Below, piece after piece: positions 12,149 to 13,658 of a stretch of DNA of 13,658 bases. Position 1 is the first letter of the stretch. Each line of letters starts with the position of its first letter. The notes below the pieces were generated by a model that was not told where the DNA came from, searched no databases, and saw only the letters and a list, made by a program, of their open reading frames with translations. A program made the translations under genes and the position numbers. Origin of the DNA: Methanobrevibacter sp. (GTDB lineage Archaea; Methanobacteriota; Methanobacteria; Methanobacteriales; Methanobacteriaceae); NCBI GenBank assembly GCA_016838945.1, contig JADLKP010000039.1, forward strand, positions 1-13,658, written 5' to 3'.

Positions 12149-12895
12149 TTATTTCAATTTAATTGATGCTAAAGAATCTTTAAGATTTTGTTCATTGGAG
12201 AAATTATTTACAATATTTTCTAAAAATTCCCTATCCTTATCTTTGCCGGATTCCTTAAATTCATTTGCTATTTTAGTCATTAATGGCACTGCCCTTACGA
12301 CATTGTCTACAATTGATATTGTGGACATTTTAGCTGTTCTTGAAAGTGGATTAAGGTCTATGCATATGATTTTTTTACCATTTTGAACTAAAACTTCTGC
12401 TCTATCCCCATCTTCAAGAGGCACTAACATCACATCTGCCATATAGCTTCCTTCACGACTTGCTGTAGCCCTTGGGCTGTTTAGGTTGTCAATATAGGCC
12501 AATTCCTCTTCATTTGTACCGAGAATATCTTCCCAACCTCTTTCCTTAAACATTCTTGTAATTATTTCTACACGTTCTGGTGTTCTGTAGAATAAGTTGA
12601 TTTCAATTTTGGAATCGGTTGCCTTTGCAAGTTCTATTATTTCATCTATAGCAAGTGCAGTGGTGTTTCCATTTACGGATAAAACAGGATTTTCAGCAAG
12701 CAATATGGTTGCAACAGCAGCTTCACATGCCTTTTTGGCAGTTTCTGTAGTTTTCTCACCAATCAAATAGTCAAAGGTTTCTCCTCTACCATGGGCAATC
12801 ATACCGGTATCTGCTAAATATCCTTCCTTAAAAGCGTTTTTTACTTTATCTCTCAATAATAATGATTGATAACGTGGATGAGTTTTTGATATCAT
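12149..12895 (-). CDS. 4-phosphopantoate--beta-alanine ligase (archaeal phosphopantothenate synthetase)
   Basis: Joins 4-phosphopantoate and beta-alanine with ATP to give 4'-phosphopantothenate, the archaeal replacement for bacterial pantothenate synthetase plus kinase in coenzyme A synthesis. The 248-residue cytosolic protein has the family blocks in order: HPRYQSLLLRDKV (6-18), GMIAHGRGETFDYLIGE (31-47), PVLSVNGNTTAL (70-81), INLFYRTPERVE (99-110), NSPRATASREG (139-149), MLVPLEDGDRAE (156-167) and IDLNPLSRTA (179-188). The C-terminal 40 residues are charged and helical. The ATG has no SD upstream (ACTAAATTATAAACT precedes it), so leaderless translation is likely. The partner enzyme pantoate kinase is not in the window. 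Confidence 0.93.
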   Translation of the reverse strand: MISKTHPRYQSLLLRDKVKNAFKEGYLADTGMIAHGRGETFDYLIGEKTTETAKKACEAAVATILLAENPVLSVNGNTTALAIDEIIELAKATDSKIEINLFYRTPERVEIITRMFKERGWEDILGTNEEELAYIDNLNSPRATASREGSYMADVMLVPLEDGDRAEVLVQNGKKIICIDLNPLSRTAKMSTISIVDNVVRAVPLMTKIANEFKESGKDKDREFLENIVNNFSNEQNLKDSLASIKLK

Positions 12896-12934
12896 AGTTT
12901 ATAATTTAGTTAAATTGATTAATAAAATTAATTA

Positions 12935-12982
12935 AAAAACTAATTTAAAAACTAATTTAAAAACTAATTTAAAAGCTAATTA
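12935..12982. repeat. 12-bp direct repeats upstream of CoA-pathway ligase gene
   Basis: AAAAACTAATTT occurs exactly at 12935, 12947 and 12959, and as AAAAGCTAATTA at 12971. On the minus strand the array lies 40-87 nt upstream of the ligase ATG, at or just before its promoter region. It also lies about 120 bp before the SseB-like gene. Confidence 0.85.
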
Positions 12983-13040
12983 AAATAAATATAAAACTAA
13001 TTAATTATAAAAAGGTAATTAAATATTAAATTGTATTGTA

Positions 13041-13048
13041 TTTATATG
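13041..13048 (+). promoter_or_regulatory. TATA box of SseB-like gene
   Basis: TTTATATG about 55-62 nt before the ATG predicts a leader of about 30 nt containing the SD AAGGAGAT (13090-13097). Confidence 0.4.
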
Positions 13049-13102
13049 ATAACTTATAAACTATTATTTAATAAATAAGACTTTATATAAAGGAGATTTA
13101 TT

Positions 13103-13597
13103 ATGGATGAAAGAATTGAAAATCCAGAATTAAAAGAAATTATGAAAACCGCACCTGAAGACATGACTGAAGAGCAATTAGAAGCTTTTGTAGATGCATT
13201 TATGGAAGCTACATTCATCATTCCAGCTGAATTGAACTCTGACAGTGAAGCTCTTGAAGGTAAAACCGATGAGGAAATAGCTCTTGATGAGGAAATTGAT
13301 CTTGAAATCATGAAACTTGAGGATGAGGATGGCGAAGTATTATTCCCAATTTATACCGATGATGATGAGCTTGAAAAATTAGCAGCTGAAGAGGATACCA
13401 ACATTTATGGTTTAGTTATTCAAGCTGAAGATTTAGCTCAGTTCCTACATGAAATCGTTGATGATGAGTTTGATGCAGTTATTGTAAATCCATTCCATGA
13501 AAATGCAGTGGAACTTCCAATTGAAGCTATCTTGGAACTTTTTGACATAGAATCATGTGATGATCCAAACTGCACAGATCCAACTCACAATCATTAA
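13103..13597 (+). CDS. Acidic SseB-like protein with C-terminal Cys/His motif
   Basis: 164-residue cytosolic protein, extremely rich in Asp and Glu. The N-terminal region fits the SseB N-terminal domain pattern: a helix ending LEAFVDAFMEATFIIPAEL (27-45), then EDEDGEVLFPIYTDDDELEK (73-92), then a helix-strand segment EDLAQFLHEIVDDEFDAVIVNPF. SseB-like domains occur in many small bacterial and archaeal proteins of uncertain function. The last 13 residues read CDDPNCTDPTHNH: Cys152, Cys157, His162 and His164 could form a four-ligand metal site, which is not a normal part of the domain. AAGGAGAT gives a good SD. It is divergent from the CoA-pathway ligase gene. Assignment is by pattern and is moderately sure. 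Confidence 0.78.
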   Translation: MDERIENPELKEIMKTAPEDMTEEQLEAFVDAFMEATFIIPAELNSDSEALEGKTDEEIALDEEIDLEIMKLEDEDGEVLFPIYTDDDELEKLAAEEDTNIYGLVIQAEDLAQFLHEIVDDEFDAVIVNPFHENAVELPIEAILELFDIESCDDPNCTDPTHNH

Positions 13598-13658
13598 AAA
13601 ATATCATTAATTTAATTATAAATTAGCAAATTAATTAAAAATAATTAATTAAAATAAA

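Noticed and set aside
12935..12982. 12-bp repeats considered as replication-origin iterons
   Set aside because: No Cdc6/Orc1 gene nearby and the motif does not resemble archaeal origin recognition boxes.

Overview
The window looks like the chromosome of a gut methanogen of the order Methanobacteriales, most likely Methanobrevibacter or a close relative. The grounds are: very AT-rich DNA with T-rich spacers; archaeal TATA boxes with Shine-Dalgarno (SD) sites of the AAGGAGG or AGGTGA type; a class III (archaeal pilin) signal peptide; an archaeal A24 prepilin peptidase; an archaeal-type 4-phosphopantoate--beta-alanine ligase; an UPF0200 P-loop protein; and an archaeal Dph6-type ligase. No tRNA, rRNA, CRISPR array, transposase or phage gene was seen.

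Layout. 1-1800: pyrG (CTP synthase) behind a strong TATA box and a leader with two palindromes and 10-bp repeats. Its only sensible start is a CTG codon. 1801-2115: a T-rich spacer with a 20-bp tandem array. 2116-2694: a ribbon-helix-helix regulator. 2695-3080: a spacer with a long imperfect hairpin, leading to 3081-4543, a two-gene unit of an A24 prepilin peptidase (TTG start, SD possibly sequestered) and a class III signal-peptide pilin. 4827-6280: a probable two-gene unit of a three-helix membrane protein of unknown function and a membrane-anchored zinc-ribbon protein with a 48-bp internal tandem duplication. 6340-7023: a diphthine--ammonia ligase (Dph6) homologue, followed by a 32/33-bp tandem array. 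7205-10490: a surface/secretome stretch with two small secreted proteins of similar layout and a DUF1002 secreted protein, interrupted by a minus-strand Cys-rich YkgJ-like protein. 10784-11383: a thymidylate-kinase-like protein. 11456-12895 (minus): an UPF0200 P-loop protein and the CoA-pathway enzyme 4-phosphopantoate--beta-alanine ligase. 13103-13597: a very acidic SseB-like protein with a Cys/His tail.

The genes are mostly single or paired units with their own promoters. The functional groups are nucleotide metabolism (pyrG, TMP-kinase-like), pilin secretion and processing (3081-4543), secreted or surface proteins (7205-10490), translation-factor modification (Dph6) and CoA synthesis (12149-12895). 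I see no obvious new multi-gene system. The points most worth a second look are the CTG start of pyrG, the structured leader and SD-occluding hairpin before the prepilin peptidase, the different T-rich tandem arrays that follow three genes, and the atypical members of known families (TMP-kinase-like, YkgJ-like, SseB-like).
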